From: JAOPZW01 sp963789015
GTDB taxonomy: Bacteria > Actinomycetota > Thermoleophilia > Solirubrobacterales > Solirubrobacteraceae
Direction of reading: 5' to 3'
Assembly (NCBI GenBank): GCA_963789015.1
Contig: CAWBIU010000001.1
Location: 2,108,001 to 2,172,000, forward strand
Length of the DNA: 64,000 bases
Both the position numbers and the translations under genes were made by a program. The notes beneath the pieces are model-generated. The model did not search any database. It was not told where the DNA came from and worked only from the letters and a program-made list of their open reading frames with translations. Numbering within the stretch: the first letter of the stretch is position 1; the number at the start of each line of letters is the position of its first letter. Shown one piece after another: positions 7,822 through 16,004 of the stretch.

Positions 7822-9627
7822 GTGCCGGACGGACAGCTCATCCTGGTCGCCGGAGCCTTGCTGGCGGCCGGGCTGCTGGCATCCCTCCTGGCCGGTCGCG
7901 TGCGGGTGCCCAGCCTGCTCCTGTTCCTGGCCGTCGGCATGGCGATCGGCTCCGACGGCGCGGGCTGGATCCACTTCAACGACTACGAGCTGGCGCGCAC
8001 GATCGGCGTCGTCGCGCTCGCCCTGATCCTCTTCGAGGGCGGCCTCACCTCCGGCCTGCTGGAGATCCGCCCCGTGCTGCGCCCGGCGATCAGCCTCGCC
8101 GTGGTCGGCACCGTGGTCAGCGCGGTCATCACGGGCTTCGTGGCATCGTGGCTGTTCGACCTGAGCACGCTCGAGGGCCTGCTCCTCGGCGCGGTGCTCT
8201 CGTCGACCGACGGCGCGGCGATCTTCGCGCTGCTGCGCGGCTCGACGCTCGAGCGCAAGCTCGCCCGGACGCTCGAGGCCGAGTCCGGCCTCAACGACCC
8301 GATGGCCGTCCTGCTCGTGCTCGGCTTCATCGAGTGGCTCAGCCATCCCGACTACGGCGTGGCCGATCTGCTCGTGCTGTTCGTGCGCCAGGTCGGCATC
8401 GGGCTCGCCGTCGGCGTGGCGGTCGGCGCCGCGACCACCTGGGTCCTGCGCCGCGCGCAGCTCGACTCGGGCGGCCTGTACCCGGTCGCCTCGCTGAGCG
8501 CGGCGGCGCTGGCCTTCGGCGGCGCCGACTCGTTGCACGGCTCGGGCTTCCTCGCCGTCTACCTCACCGGGGTCTGGCTGGGGACCGCGGGCATCCCCGC
8601 CCTGCGCACGGTGACGAGCTTCCACCAGGGCACGGCGTGGGTCGCGCAGGTCGTCCTCTTCCTCAGCCTGGGACTGCTCGTGTTCCCGTCGGAGCTGGGT
8701 GGCATCGCGGTCGAGGGCACCGTCCTCGCGCTCGTCCTCGTCTTCGTCGCCCGCCCGGCCGCGGTGTGGGTCTCGACGGTGATCGCCGGCAGCTACTCCT
8801 TCGCCGAGCGCGTGATCCTCGCCGTCGCCGGGCTGCGCGGCGCGGTGCCCGTCGTGCTCGCGACCTTCCCGGTCATCGCCGGCGTGCAGGGCAGCGGCGA
8901 CCTGTTCAACATCGTCTTCTTCGCCGTCCTTCTCTCGACCGTGCTGCAGGGCCTGTCGTTCGAGCCGCTGGCGCGCAAGCTCGGGGTCACGACACGCGAG
9001 CCCGCCCTGCCGCGGCCGCTCGCCGAGGCGGGCACGATCCGGCGGCTGGGGGCCGAGATCCTCGAGTTCCCGATCGAGCCTGGCCACGCCATCGCCGGCG
9101 CGCGCGTCCGCGACCTCGGGCTGCCGCGCGAGGCGGTCGTCAACGTGATCGTCCGCGCCGACCAGGCGATCCCGCCGCGCGGGTCGACGCGCCTGCTGGC
9201 CGGTGACGAGCTGCACGTGCTCATCCGCCAGGAGCAGGCGGGCGAGCTGCCCGGCCTCATGCGCCGCTGGCGCGAGGGGCCGGTCGGCCCGACGCCGCGT
9301 CCGCGCCGGGTGCCCGCCGGGCGCCCGACGGTGCACAGCGTCCGCCCCGCGGCGGAGGGCACCTACGACGGCGACCTGAGCCGGCCGCGCTCCGTGCTCG
9401 GCGAGCCGACGGTCGCCCAGCTGCGCATCCGCCGCGACACGCCGGGCGCGCTCGTCGCGCTGGCCGACGGGCGCTACGCCGTGACCGGGCCGCTGATCGT
9501 GGTCGGAAGCCGGGCGGACATCACGGGCTTCGCGGCGCGGCGGATGCGCCGCCTGGCGCCGGACAGCCCGGAGCGCGCATGGCTGCAGAACGTGGTCGGC
9601 GCGATGGCCTCCGACCTGCCCGAATAG
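7822..9627 (+). CDS. CPA1/CvrA-like K+(Na+)/H+ antiporter with a C-terminal regulatory domain
   Basis: This 601-residue protein has about a dozen hydrophobic helices in the first 390 residues. The monovalent cation:proton antiporter core is visible (ALILFEGGL, then LSSTDGAAIFALLRG and the ion-site ESGLNDPMAVLL). A TrkA_C-type domain follows (PIEPGHAIAGARVRDLGLPR to about 475), then about 120 further residues with a second folded-looking part. This matches the NhaP2/CvrA family, which expels K+ or Na+ in exchange for protons. The GTG start at 7822 fits a leaderless transcript. Confidence 0.88.
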   Translation: MPDGQLILVAGALLAAGLLASLLAGRVRVPSLLLFLAVGMAIGSDGAGWIHFNDYELARTIGVVALALILFEGGLTSGLLEIRPVLRPAISLAVVGTVVSAVITGFVASWLFDLSTLEGLLLGAVLSSTDGAAIFALLRGSTLERKLARTLEAESGLNDPMAVLLVLGFIEWLSHPDYGVADLLVLFVRQVGIGLAVGVAVGAATTWVLRRAQLDSGGLYPVASLSAAALAFGGADSLHGSGFLAVYLTGVWLGTAGIPALRTVTSFHQGTAWVAQVVLFLSLGLLVFPSELGGIAVEGTVLALVLVFVARPAAVWVSTVIAGSYSFAERVILAVAGLRGAVPVVLATFPVIAGVQGSGDLFNIVFFAVLLSTVLQGLSFEPLARKLGVTTREPALPRPLAEAGTIRRLGAEILEFPIEPGHAIAGARVRDLGLPREAVVNVIVRADQAIPPRGSTRLLAGDELHVLIRQEQAGELPGLMRRWREGPVGPTPRPRRVPAGRPTVHSVRPAAEGTYDGDLSRPRSVLGEPTVAQLRIRRDTPGALVALADGRYAVTGPLIVVGSRADITGFAARRMRRLAPDSPERAWLQNVVGAMASDLPE

Positions 9628-9696
9628 CCGACGGGTGTCTGCAATCCGCGCTGCGCGCAAGAGGAGGGCGGGTGCGGCCGCCGAACGGGTCGAGCC

Positions 9697-10968
9697 ATGC
9701 GCAACCGCCAGCTCCACGCCGCGCTCGCCGCCTTCGCGGAGGAGGCGGCCTGGCAGCTCGCCTCGCTGACCTCGGAAGGCGCAGAGGTGCCGTTCGAGGT
9801 CGTCGCCTCCGGGCGCCGCGACGCGCCGCTGTACTGCTACCGCCCGCTGACCGGCGACTTCATCGCCCAGCGCGTCAGCCTGCTCGGGCGCCTGCCCAGC
9901 CACGTCCCGGCGCTCGGCGCGCTCTCGGGCCAGGGCGGGCTGGAGGCCTACCTGCAGGCGCACGGCGAGCCCGCCCCGCGCGAAGCCCGCGAGCGGGCGG
10001 ACGCCGTGCTGCGGGTGCTGCTCGCCCGGGTCTTCGAGGACTCGACGGACTTCGAGCTCTCGACCGAGCGCTTCGAGCGCGCCTACGGCGAGCTCGAGGC
10101 CGCGCTCTACGACGAGCGCACGGAGACGGTCGTCGTCGCGCCGCTGCTCGGGCTCGTGGTCGGCTCGCCCGAGGTCGCGCTCGGCGACGGGCTGTCGCTC
10201 GTGCAGGGCGAGGCGTTCCCCGAGGAGGCGCCCGCCGACGCGGTCTGGGCGCCGGGCGCGCAGCGCGCCCACCTGCTCGCCGTGCTGCGCTGGGAGGCGG
10301 CGGCGGGCGACCCCTCGCCGGTGGCGCACGCGCGTGTGCGGCTGCGCCGGCTGCTCACCGCGCTGCGACTGTACGAGGAGGGCGACTTCGCCTTCGGCCC
10401 GCTCGCCTGGACGCGGACGGGCGGGGGCACGTGGCAGCCGTTCGCGCTCGGCGCGCTCGGCCAGCGGATGGACGACCCGCTCATCGTCCCCGTCGACGGC
10501 GAGGACGAGCTGCGCGCCTTCTGCAGCCTGATCGCCCGCCGCACGCCGCGCCAGGGCGAGATCGCGTGGGCGCTGCGGCGCTTCGAGATGGGCTGCGACC
10601 GCTCGGTGCCGGCGGAGGCGCTCAGCGATCACCTGCTCGCCCTGCGCGCGCTGCTCGAGCCCGAGGGACCGGCGTCGGGCCGCCTGCCCGGCCGGCTGGC
10701 GGCGCTGTGCGCGGGGCCGGACGAGCGGCCGTTGCTGACGCAGCGCGTCGCCCGCACGGTCGCCCTCGAGCGGTCGGTCATCGGCGGCATGGCGCGCGAC
10801 CCCGCGATCGACGACCTCGTCGCCGAGCTCGCCGGCCACCTGCGGGCGCTGCTGCGCGACGTGCTCTGCGGGCACCTCGACGGCGACCTGCGGGCGATGG
10901 CCGACGAGATCCTCGCCGAGGCGACCCCGGCGCCCGCGTCGCCGTCGGCCGACGCGACGGCAGCCTGA
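9697..10968 (+). CDS. Uncharacterised 423-residue protein, possible HEPN-like C-terminus
   Basis: I do not recognise the family with confidence. The protein is soluble, acidic and Ala/Arg/Leu-rich. Residues about 285-400 (ALRRFEMGCDRSVPAEAL, then LLALRALLEPEG and TVALERSVIGG) recall the helical arrangement of ApeA-type HEPN domains, but the diagnostic RxxxxH is not evident. Its N-terminal half is mixed alpha/beta. It stands alone between an antiporter gene and a convergent LuxR regulator gene. No strong ribosome-binding site is seen; AGGAGG is about 30 bases before the ATG. Confidence 0.7.
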   Translation: MRNRQLHAALAAFAEEAAWQLASLTSEGAEVPFEVVASGRRDAPLYCYRPLTGDFIAQRVSLLGRLPSHVPALGALSGQGGLEAYLQAHGEPAPREARERADAVLRVLLARVFEDSTDFELSTERFERAYGELEAALYDERTETVVVAPLLGLVVGSPEVALGDGLSLVQGEAFPEEAPADAVWAPGAQRAHLLAVLRWEAAAGDPSPVAHARVRLRRLLTALRLYEEGDFAFGPLAWTRTGGGTWQPFALGALGQRMDDPLIVPVDGEDELRAFCSLIARRTPRQGEIAWALRRFEMGCDRSVPAEALSDHLLALRALLEPEGPASGRLPGRLAALCAGPDERPLLTQRVARTVALERSVIGGMARDPAIDDLVAELAGHLRALLRDVLCGHLDGDLRAMADEILAEATPAPASPSADATAA

Positions 10969-10974
10969 GCCGCC

Positions 10975-12108
10975 TCAGCCGTCCGCCGGGCCGCCGCGCA
11001 ACGGGCGGCTCGTGGCCGCACGGCGCTCGTTGTCGCGCAGGCGCGGCTCGTAGTGCGCGAAGAAGACCTTGCCGACGAGGTCACGGCGGCTGCGCACGCC
11101 GGTCTTGGCGAAGACGTTCTTGAGGTGCTCCTGGACGGTGTGCGGCGAGACGACGAGGCGCTCCGCGATCTGCGCGGTCGAGTCGCCCTGGAGGACGAGC
11201 GTCGTCACCTCCTGCTCGCGCTCGGTCAGCCCGTAGACGGACATCAGCAGCGGCGTGATGCGCGCCGGGTGGGCCGGCTCGACGATCACCGCGACGCGCG
11301 CGGCGCCGTCGCCGACGAGCCGAGCGCCGTGCAGGACGACCCACACCCCGGACCCCGAGAGCACCCGCGCGACGGCCACCTCGCCGGGCTCGTCTCGGGC
11401 CGCCGAGCGCCGCGCCCGCGCGGCGACCGAGCGGGCCGCGGTCGGGAGCCGGCCCGCGTCCCAGTCGCCGCCGGGCAGGTCGGACAGCCAGCGCGCGACG
11501 CCCGCCGTGGCGGACTCGACCTCGCCGCCGGAGCCGAGGACGACGAGGCCGGGGGCATCCGGGCGCTCCGGGTCGCGGGCCTCGCCGAGCAGCAGCGCGC
11601 GGCGCGCGCCCTCGCCGAGCGACGGCGCCGCGGCGCGCAGGAAGCCGATCTCGGCGGCGTCGAAGCGCGGCTCGCCGACCTCGCGGTACAGGCCGAGGGC
11701 GGCCCACGGCTCGCCCGAGCGCGTGCGCAGGCCGACGATGAGCTCCTGGTCGCCGCCCATCTCCATGTTCGCCCGCCAGCGTGGGCTGGCGGCGACGTCG
11801 CCACCGGTCGCGTCGTGCAGCGTGGAGAAGCCGGACGCCGAGCGGGCCACCGAGGCCACGTCGTGGACGTCCTCGATCAGGTACTCGAGCTCGAGCCACT
11901 CCGGCGGGAGCTCGGCCATCGCCGGGTTGAAGTGGCTCGTCATGAGCAGCGAGGCCGGATCGACCGTGTACCAGCACGGCCCCATGTAGTGCGGGACGAC
12001 GGGTGTCATCACCTCGGTCACCTCGCTCCAGAACGTGACGACGTCGTGACCGTGGGCGGCGAGGTCGGCGATCCGGTCCAGCGCGCGCTCCGGCGACATG
12101 GCCCGCAT
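10975..12108 (-). CDS. LuxR-family regulator with a GAF-like sensory region
   Basis: This 377-residue protein ends in a clear LuxR helix-turn-helix (LTEREQEVTTLVLQGDSTAQ, then VSPHTVQEHLKNVFAKTGV). The preceding 290 residues look like GAF- and PAS-type ligand-binding domains and lack receiver-domain residues, so it is not a phosphorelay regulator. It is divergent from an NTF2-like/cupin gene pair 88 bases away, its most likely target. A -10-like TACGAT ends 6 bases before the chosen ATG; a second in-frame ATG is three codons downstream. Confidence 0.85.
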   Translation of the reverse strand: MRAMSPERALDRIADLAAHGHDVVTFWSEVTEVMTPVVPHYMGPCWYTVDPASLLMTSHFNPAMAELPPEWLELEYLIEDVHDVASVARSASGFSTLHDATGGDVAASPRWRANMEMGGDQELIVGLRTRSGEPWAALGLYREVGEPRFDAAEIGFLRAAAPSLGEGARRALLLGEARDPERPDAPGLVVLGSGGEVESATAGVARWLSDLPGGDWDAGRLPTAARSVAARARRSAARDEPGEVAVARVLSGSGVWVVLHGARLVGDGAARVAVIVEPAHPARITPLLMSVYGLTEREQEVTTLVLQGDSTAQIAERLVVSPHTVQEHLKNVFAKTGVRSRRDLVGKVFFAHYEPRLRDNERRAATSRPLRGGPADG

Positions 12109-12114
12109 CGGCCG

Positions 12115-12120
12115 ATCGTA
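12115..12120 (-). promoter_or_regulatory. -10-like TACGAT before the LuxR gene
   Basis: TACGAT on the minus strand ends 6 bases before the ATG at 12108, consistent with a leaderless transcript. Confidence 0.45.
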
Positions 12121-12182
12121 GTCGCGCCGGGGCGCGGCGGAAATACCAGAGTTGTGGGAGAGACGGCCGGCGCGCGGCGGCC

Positions 12183-12188
12183 TACGCT
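12183..12188 (+). promoter_or_regulatory. -10-like TACGCT before the NTF2-cupin pair
   Basis: TACGCT ends 8 bases before the ATG at 12197. Together with the minus-strand TACGAT it makes a compact divergent promoter region. Confidence 0.45.
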
Positions 12189-12196
12189 CGCCGGCC

Positions 12197-12538
12197 ATGG
12201 GAGCAGAGACGCCCGAGGAGCTGGAGGCGCTGTTCGAGGACGCGTGCGTGGTCCGCGACCGCGAGGGCGTGGCCGGGCTGTTCGGCGACGGCGCGGTGCT
12301 CGTGGCGCGCCCCGGGGCGCCGGAGGCGCGCGGCGAGGACATCGTCCGCGCCGCGGCGGCGATGTGGGAGCGCGAGCGCATCCACGTCGCAGACCCCCGC
12401 CGCGTCCTGCAGGCGGGCGACACCGCGCTCGTGCTCAGCGCCGGCGGGATCACCGTCGCGCGCCGCGGCGCGGACCGGCGCTGGCGCTTCGCGGTGGTCC
12501 TGCTCGATGACCGAACGACGACGGAGGACAGACGATGA
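12197..12538 (+). CDS. SnoaL/NTF2-like domain protein
   Basis: This 113-residue protein has the cone-shaped alpha+beta NTF2 pattern: an N-terminal helix (ELEALFEDACVVRDREGVAGLF), GDGAVLVARPG and a final strand pair (RRWRFAVVLLDD). Members act as small enzymes or ligand pockets; the substrate is unknown. Its stop overlaps the next ATG (ATGA), so it is coupled to the cupin gene. It is divergent from the LuxR regulator, which probably controls it. Confidence 0.75.
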   Translation: MGAETPEELEALFEDACVVRDREGVAGLFGDGAVLVARPGAPEARGEDIVRAAAAMWERERIHVADPRRVLQAGDTALVLSAGGITVARRGADRRWRFAVVLLDDRTTTEDRR

Positions 12539-13014
12539 GCGATCAGACGACCCTGCGGCCGCTGGCCGTGGCGAGCGACGAGGGCGAGGCGCGCTGGTGG
12601 TTCGGCGGGCTCGCCGTCATCCGGGCCACCGCGGCCGACACCGGCGGGCGGATGACGATCGTGGAGGTGACGGAGCCGCCGGGGGCGGAGGCGCCGCTCC
12701 ACGTCCACCACCGCGAGGACGAGGCCTTCTGGATCCTCGAGGGCGACGTGACGCTCCGCGTGGGCGACGCGACGATCGAGGCGAGCGCGGGCGACTACGC
12801 CTTCGGGCCGCGCGACGTGCCCCACAGCTACACGGTCGGCGACGCCGGGTGCCGGATGCTCTTCATCTGCACGCCCGGCGGCTTCGAGAACCTCGTCCGG
12901 GAGATGAGCGAGCCGGCCGCGGCCCGCACGCTGCCGCCGCCCGCCGACGGAGCGCCGGACATGGAGCGGATCGGGCGGATCGCCGCGCAGAACGGCTGCA
13001 CGCTCCTGGCCTGA
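12535..13014 (+). CDS. Cupin-2 domain protein
   Basis: This 159-residue protein is a single-domain cupin. Motif 1 is PLHVHHREDEAFWILEGD, with His, His and Glu metal ligands, and motif 2 is FGPRDVPHSYTV with the last His. The metal site is complete, so it could be a dioxygenase, isomerase or sensor; nothing fixes the substrate. Its ATG overlaps the stop of the NTF2-like gene by 4 bases. Confidence 0.85.
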   Translation: MSDQTTLRPLAVASDEGEARWWFGGLAVIRATAADTGGRMTIVEVTEPPGAEAPLHVHHREDEAFWILEGDVTLRVGDATIEASAGDYAFGPRDVPHSYTVGDAGCRMLFICTPGGFENLVREMSEPAAARTLPPPADGAPDMERIGRIAAQNGCTLLA

Positions 13015-13021
13015 CCCGCGC

Positions 13022-14125
13022 TCAGTCGCCGGCGAACAGGTGCGCGTGGACGGCCACGAGGCCGTCGATGTCGTGCACGTCGCCGGCGAGCTGGGGGACC
13101 ACGACCGGGCGCTCGTCGCCGGTCCCGGCGCGCAGGCGATCGACCGCGGCGGCGTCGCGCTCGGCCAGGGCGCGCTCCTCGGCGTAGGCGCGCGCCACCT
13201 TTGCGGCCAGGCGCGCGCCGAGCAGCTCCTCCAGCGCGGCCTGGTCGACGTCCGGCGCGGGCCCGTCGCCGTCGAGGACGTGGACGCGGTTGACCACGAG
13301 CCCGCCGAACGGCATGCCGTGGTCGGCGAGCTTGCCGCGGAAGAAGATCGCCTCCTCGACGGGCTCGCGCTCGGGTGAGCTGACGATCAGGAACGTCGTG
13401 GCCGGGTCGGCGAGCAGCTGCTTGACCCCGTCGGCGCGCTCGCGGAAGCCGTCGATGAGCCCGCCGAGGGCGCGGAAGAACACGCCGAGGTCCTCGAGCA
13501 GGTCGACGCCGGTCAGCCGCCGGAGCACCGAGAAGACGACGCTCGTGCCCGCGCCGACGACCCGCGCGGCGAGGCCGGTGGGGGCGAGGAAGACCTTCAG
13601 CGCGCGGCCCTCGAGGAAGCCGGTGAGGCGATCGGGCGCATCGAGGAAGTCGAGCGCGTTGCGCGACGGCGGCGTGTCGAGCACGAGCACATCGAACTCG
13701 CCCGAGCGGTCCAGCTCGTAGAGCTTGGCCACCGCGGTGAACTCCTGCGAGCCCGCCACGGCGCTCGAGAGCTGCTGGTAGATGCGGTTGCCGAGCACCT
13801 CGTCGCGGGCGCGCGCGTCCGCCGCCAGGCGTTCGACGAGCTCGTCGAACGTGCGCTTGGCGTCGAGCATCATGGCCCACAGCTCGCCGCGCATCTCGAT
13901 GCCGTGGCCGGCGAAGCGCTCGGGGTCGACGAGCCGCGGCTGGTTGTCGAGCTCGGCGAGCCCGAGCGAGTTCGCCAGCCGTCGCGCCGGGTCGATCGTC
14001 ACCACCGCGACCTTGCTTCCCTCCGCGGCCAGGCCCATGGCCAGCGCGGCCGACGTCGTCGTCTTGCCCACGCCGCCCGAGCCCGCGCAGATGACCACGC
14101 GCGTTCCCTCCAGGCGCTCCCTCAC
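13022..14125 (-). CDS. ArsA/Get3-like ATPase, second of a pair
   Basis: This 367-residue protein is a SIMIBI-class P-loop ATPase. It has CAGSGGVGKTT (residues 13-23), VVTIDPARRLANSLGL (switch I region) and VLVLDTPPSRNALDFLD (switch II). The signature lysine of the GKGGVGKT loop is replaced by Ser16, while the partner encoded upstream has it. The GTG overlaps the upstream stop by 4 bases (GTGA). The arrangement resembles the mycobacterial Rv3679-Rv3680 (BagA-BagB) pair linked to glycerol and nitrosative stress tolerance. A role in tail-anchored protein or anion handling is only family inference. Confidence 0.87.
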   Translation of the reverse strand: MRERLEGTRVVICAGSGGVGKTTTSAALAMGLAAEGSKVAVVTIDPARRLANSLGLAELDNQPRLVDPERFAGHGIEMRGELWAMMLDAKRTFDELVERLAADARARDEVLGNRIYQQLSSAVAGSQEFTAVAKLYELDRSGEFDVLVLDTPPSRNALDFLDAPDRLTGFLEGRALKVFLAPTGLAARVVGAGTSVVFSVLRRLTGVDLLEDLGVFFRALGGLIDGFRERADGVKQLLADPATTFLIVSSPEREPVEEAIFFRGKLADHGMPFGGLVVNRVHVLDGDGPAPDVDQAALEELLGARLAAKVARAYAEERALAERDAAAVDRLRAGTGDERPVVVPQLAGDVHDIDGLVAVHAHLFAGD

Positions 14126-15069
14126 AGTGCTCGCTCCAGAACGCGCACGAGCGGCTCGACCCTCGTCGCGTCGAGCATCGTCGCCGACACGAAGGGCAGC
14201 GTGACGACCGGGGCGCGAGCCCCGCGGCGCAGTCGCGCGAGCTGGCTCTGCTGCGCCCGCGCGCGGGCGTGGGCGAGCAGCGCGGCGCGCACCGCCGGCG
14301 CGTCGGGGACGGCACGCAGCGCGCTCACGTCGGCGGCCGCGAAGCGGTCCGGCAGCAGGCCGTTGGCGATGACGAGCCCGACGTGCAGCCCGACCGCCGC
14401 GGGCAGCCCCTGCTCGAGCGCGAGCGCCTCGTTGACCGCCATCTCCTCGGCCCGCGCGACCGCGACGACGCCGGTTCGCTGCGGGTCGCACAGCATCGCG
14501 TCGATCGCGCGGCCGTGGCGGGCGATCGGCCCGACGCGGGCGGCGTCGGCGAAGATCCGCGGCGCGCCGAGCACGCCGACGGAGTGCCCGGTGGCCGGCG
14601 CGTCGAGCACGACGAGGTCGTACGGGCGCGCGCCCGGCGTGCGGCGGTCGGGCTGGGCGAGCTCCCACACCTTGCCGACGGACAGCAGCTCGCGCAGGCC
14701 CGGGGTGGCGGCGGCGAGCAGGCCGAAGGTGCGGCTGGAGACGAGCACGTCGGCGACGGCGCGCGAGGGCAGCTGGTCGACGAGGTACTCCTCCATCGCC
14801 TGCTCGGGGTCGATCGAGATGTGGTGCAGGTTGGGGGCCAGCTCGGCCTCGTGGACGCCGGTCCCGCCGAGCGTGCGCGACACGTCGTCGCGGCGCGCGA
14901 CCTCGGCGATGATCGTGCGCAGCCCGCGCCGCGCGGCGGCCAGCCCGAGCGCGGCCGCGACCGTCGACTTGCCGACGCCGCCCTTGCCGGTGACGACGAC
15001 GAGCGGCCGGTCGAGCATCGAGGCTGCGCCGTCCGGGGCACCCGCCGCGGGCGCCGCGGTGGCGCTCAC
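14122..15069 (-). CDS. ArsA/Get3-like ATPase, first of a pair
   Basis: This 315-residue ATPase carries the canonical deviant P-loop TGKGGVGKST (residues 27-36) with the signature lysine K29, followed by IIAEVARRDDVSRTL and the switch II segment LVVLDAPATGHSVGVL. The GTG start overlaps the cupin stop (GTGA) and its own stop overlaps the second ATPase start, so the three proteins are likely made in fixed ratio. With its partner it probably forms a heterodimer. Cys metalloid sites of true ArsA are not evident, so arsenite transport is unlikely. Confidence 0.87.
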   Translation of the reverse strand: MSATAAPAAGAPDGAASMLDRPLVVVTGKGGVGKSTVAAALGLAAARRGLRTIIAEVARRDDVSRTLGGTGVHEAELAPNLHHISIDPEQAMEEYLVDQLPSRAVADVLVSSRTFGLLAAATPGLRELLSVGKVWELAQPDRRTPGARPYDLVVLDAPATGHSVGVLGAPRIFADAARVGPIARHGRAIDAMLCDPQRTGVVAVARAEEMAVNEALALEQGLPAAVGLHVGLVIANGLLPDRFAAADVSALRAVPDAPAVRAALLAHARARAQQSQLARLRRGARAPVVTLPFVSATMLDATRVEPLVRVLERAL

Positions 15070-15872
15070 ACCTCGCCCTCCCAGTAGTCCTCGGCGGGCA
15101 CGAGGCGCTGGAGGTCGCGGCCCACCCAGAGCTTGCGCGAGCGCGGGTAGAAGACGATCTCGTCGCGGTTGCGCGTGCCGTAGGCGAGGACCGTCATGCC
15201 CTCCTCGCCGGCCTGCAGCGTGTGGGCCACGAGCGAGTTGGCCGGGCGCGACACGAGGTCGCCCGCCCGCAGCAGACGCTGCTCGACGAGCTTGGCGTCG
15301 TTGTCGAACAGCAGCAGCGTGCCGTCACCGCCGAGCACGTGGAAGAGCTCGTGCTCGTGGCTGTGCCAGTGCGGCGGCGTGCTCATCCGCCCCGCGGGGA
15401 GCCAGGCGTGGCGCAGCCCCGCGCGGACACTGCCCGCGCCGCGGGCGACGTCGCGCTCGCTCCACGCGAACTCGCCGCGATCGTCCTCGTCGAGCGGCGC
15501 GTCCTCGAGGCGCACGAAGCCGAGGCCGCGCCTCGGCGGCTCGTCCGGCGGCTCGCCGTACTCGGCGAAGGCGAGCGCCTCCAGACCGCCGTCGCCGCCC
15601 ACCAGCGCCAGCGGCGGAGCCCCGGCGTGGCGAACGACGGTGTCGCCCGCGGCGATCACGTGGGCCTCGTCGCCGGCGCTCGCGCGCCCGCCGCCGGAGC
15701 GCACGTGGACGATCGCCTCGCCGCTCCCGTCCAGCTCGGCGCGCGCCCCCGCTTCCACCTCCACGACGCGCAGCCCGACGGCCACGGCGCCGGCCGCGGC
15801 GCCGAGGTCCCGCGCCCAGGCGCCCGCGCTCAGCGGGCGCCGTTCGGCGTCGTCCGGGCGCGCGACGGTCAC
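15066..15872 (-). CDS. Double-cupin protein heading the ArsA-like operon
   Basis: This 268-residue protein has two cupin-like halves. The second half holds an intact metal motif (PPHWHSHEHELFHVLGG) and a later His (NSLVAHTLQ); the first half has a degenerate barrel. No substrate is evident. The GTG start is preceded by GAGAGG 7 bases upstream and overlaps the stop of a tiny upstream ORF. It is co-transcribed with the two ATPases, which makes it a candidate partner or sensor of that pair. Confidence 0.78.
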   Translation of the reverse strand: MTVARPDDAERRPLSAGAWARDLGAAAGAVAVGLRVVEVEAGARAELDGSGEAIVHVRSGGGRASAGDEAHVIAAGDTVVRHAGAPPLALVGGDGGLEALAFAEYGEPPDEPPRRGLGFVRLEDAPLDEDDRGEFAWSERDVARGAGSVRAGLRHAWLPAGRMSTPPHWHSHEHELFHVLGGDGTLLLFDNDAKLVEQRLLRAGDLVSRPANSLVAHTLQAGEEGMTVLAYGTRNRDEIVFYPRSRKLWVGRDLQRLVPAEDYWEGEV

Positions 15873-15892
15873 GTGATCGCCTCTCGCATCAT
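15869..15892 (-). other. Seven-codon upstream ORF coupled to the cupin gene
   Basis: A short frame MMREAIT starts at ATG 15892 and stops at TGA 15869-15871, overlapping the GTG of the cupin gene (GTGA). A -10-like TAGCAT (15907-15902) ends 9 bases before its ATG, so the uORF may be read from a leaderless transcript and hand ribosomes to the cupin gene. Confidence 0.4.
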
Positions 15893-15901
15893 CCGGCGGC
15901 G

Positions 15902-15998
15902 ATGCTAGATGGTTGCTTCCACGACCACGCGGCCGCGAACCAACCACCTGGTGGGCGGGGCGCATGAAGGATTCCGCCCGTCCGCCCGCGAATACGGC
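15902..15998. promoter_or_regulatory. Divergent promoter region between the ArsA and ParA-FtsZ operons
   Basis: The minus-strand TAGCAT (15902-15907) serves the cupin-ArsA operon. On the plus strand TACGGC (15993-15998) ends 6 bases before the ParA ATG at 16005. The roughly 85 bases between them contain CCACCTGGTGG (15947-15957), an odd-length dyad of possible regulatory use. Confidence 0.4.
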
Positions 15999-16004
15999 GC
16001 TGTC

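Noticed and set aside
7795..10875. Minus-strand frame of over 1000 codons
   Set aside because: It covers the antiporter and hypothetical genes in antisense and has repetitive Arg/Glu/Ala content without any domain.
13022..15069. Arsenite efflux ATPase ArsA
   Set aside because: No arsenite-binding cysteines, no ArsB or ArsR gene nearby; the pair fits Get3-like proteins of actinobacteria better.
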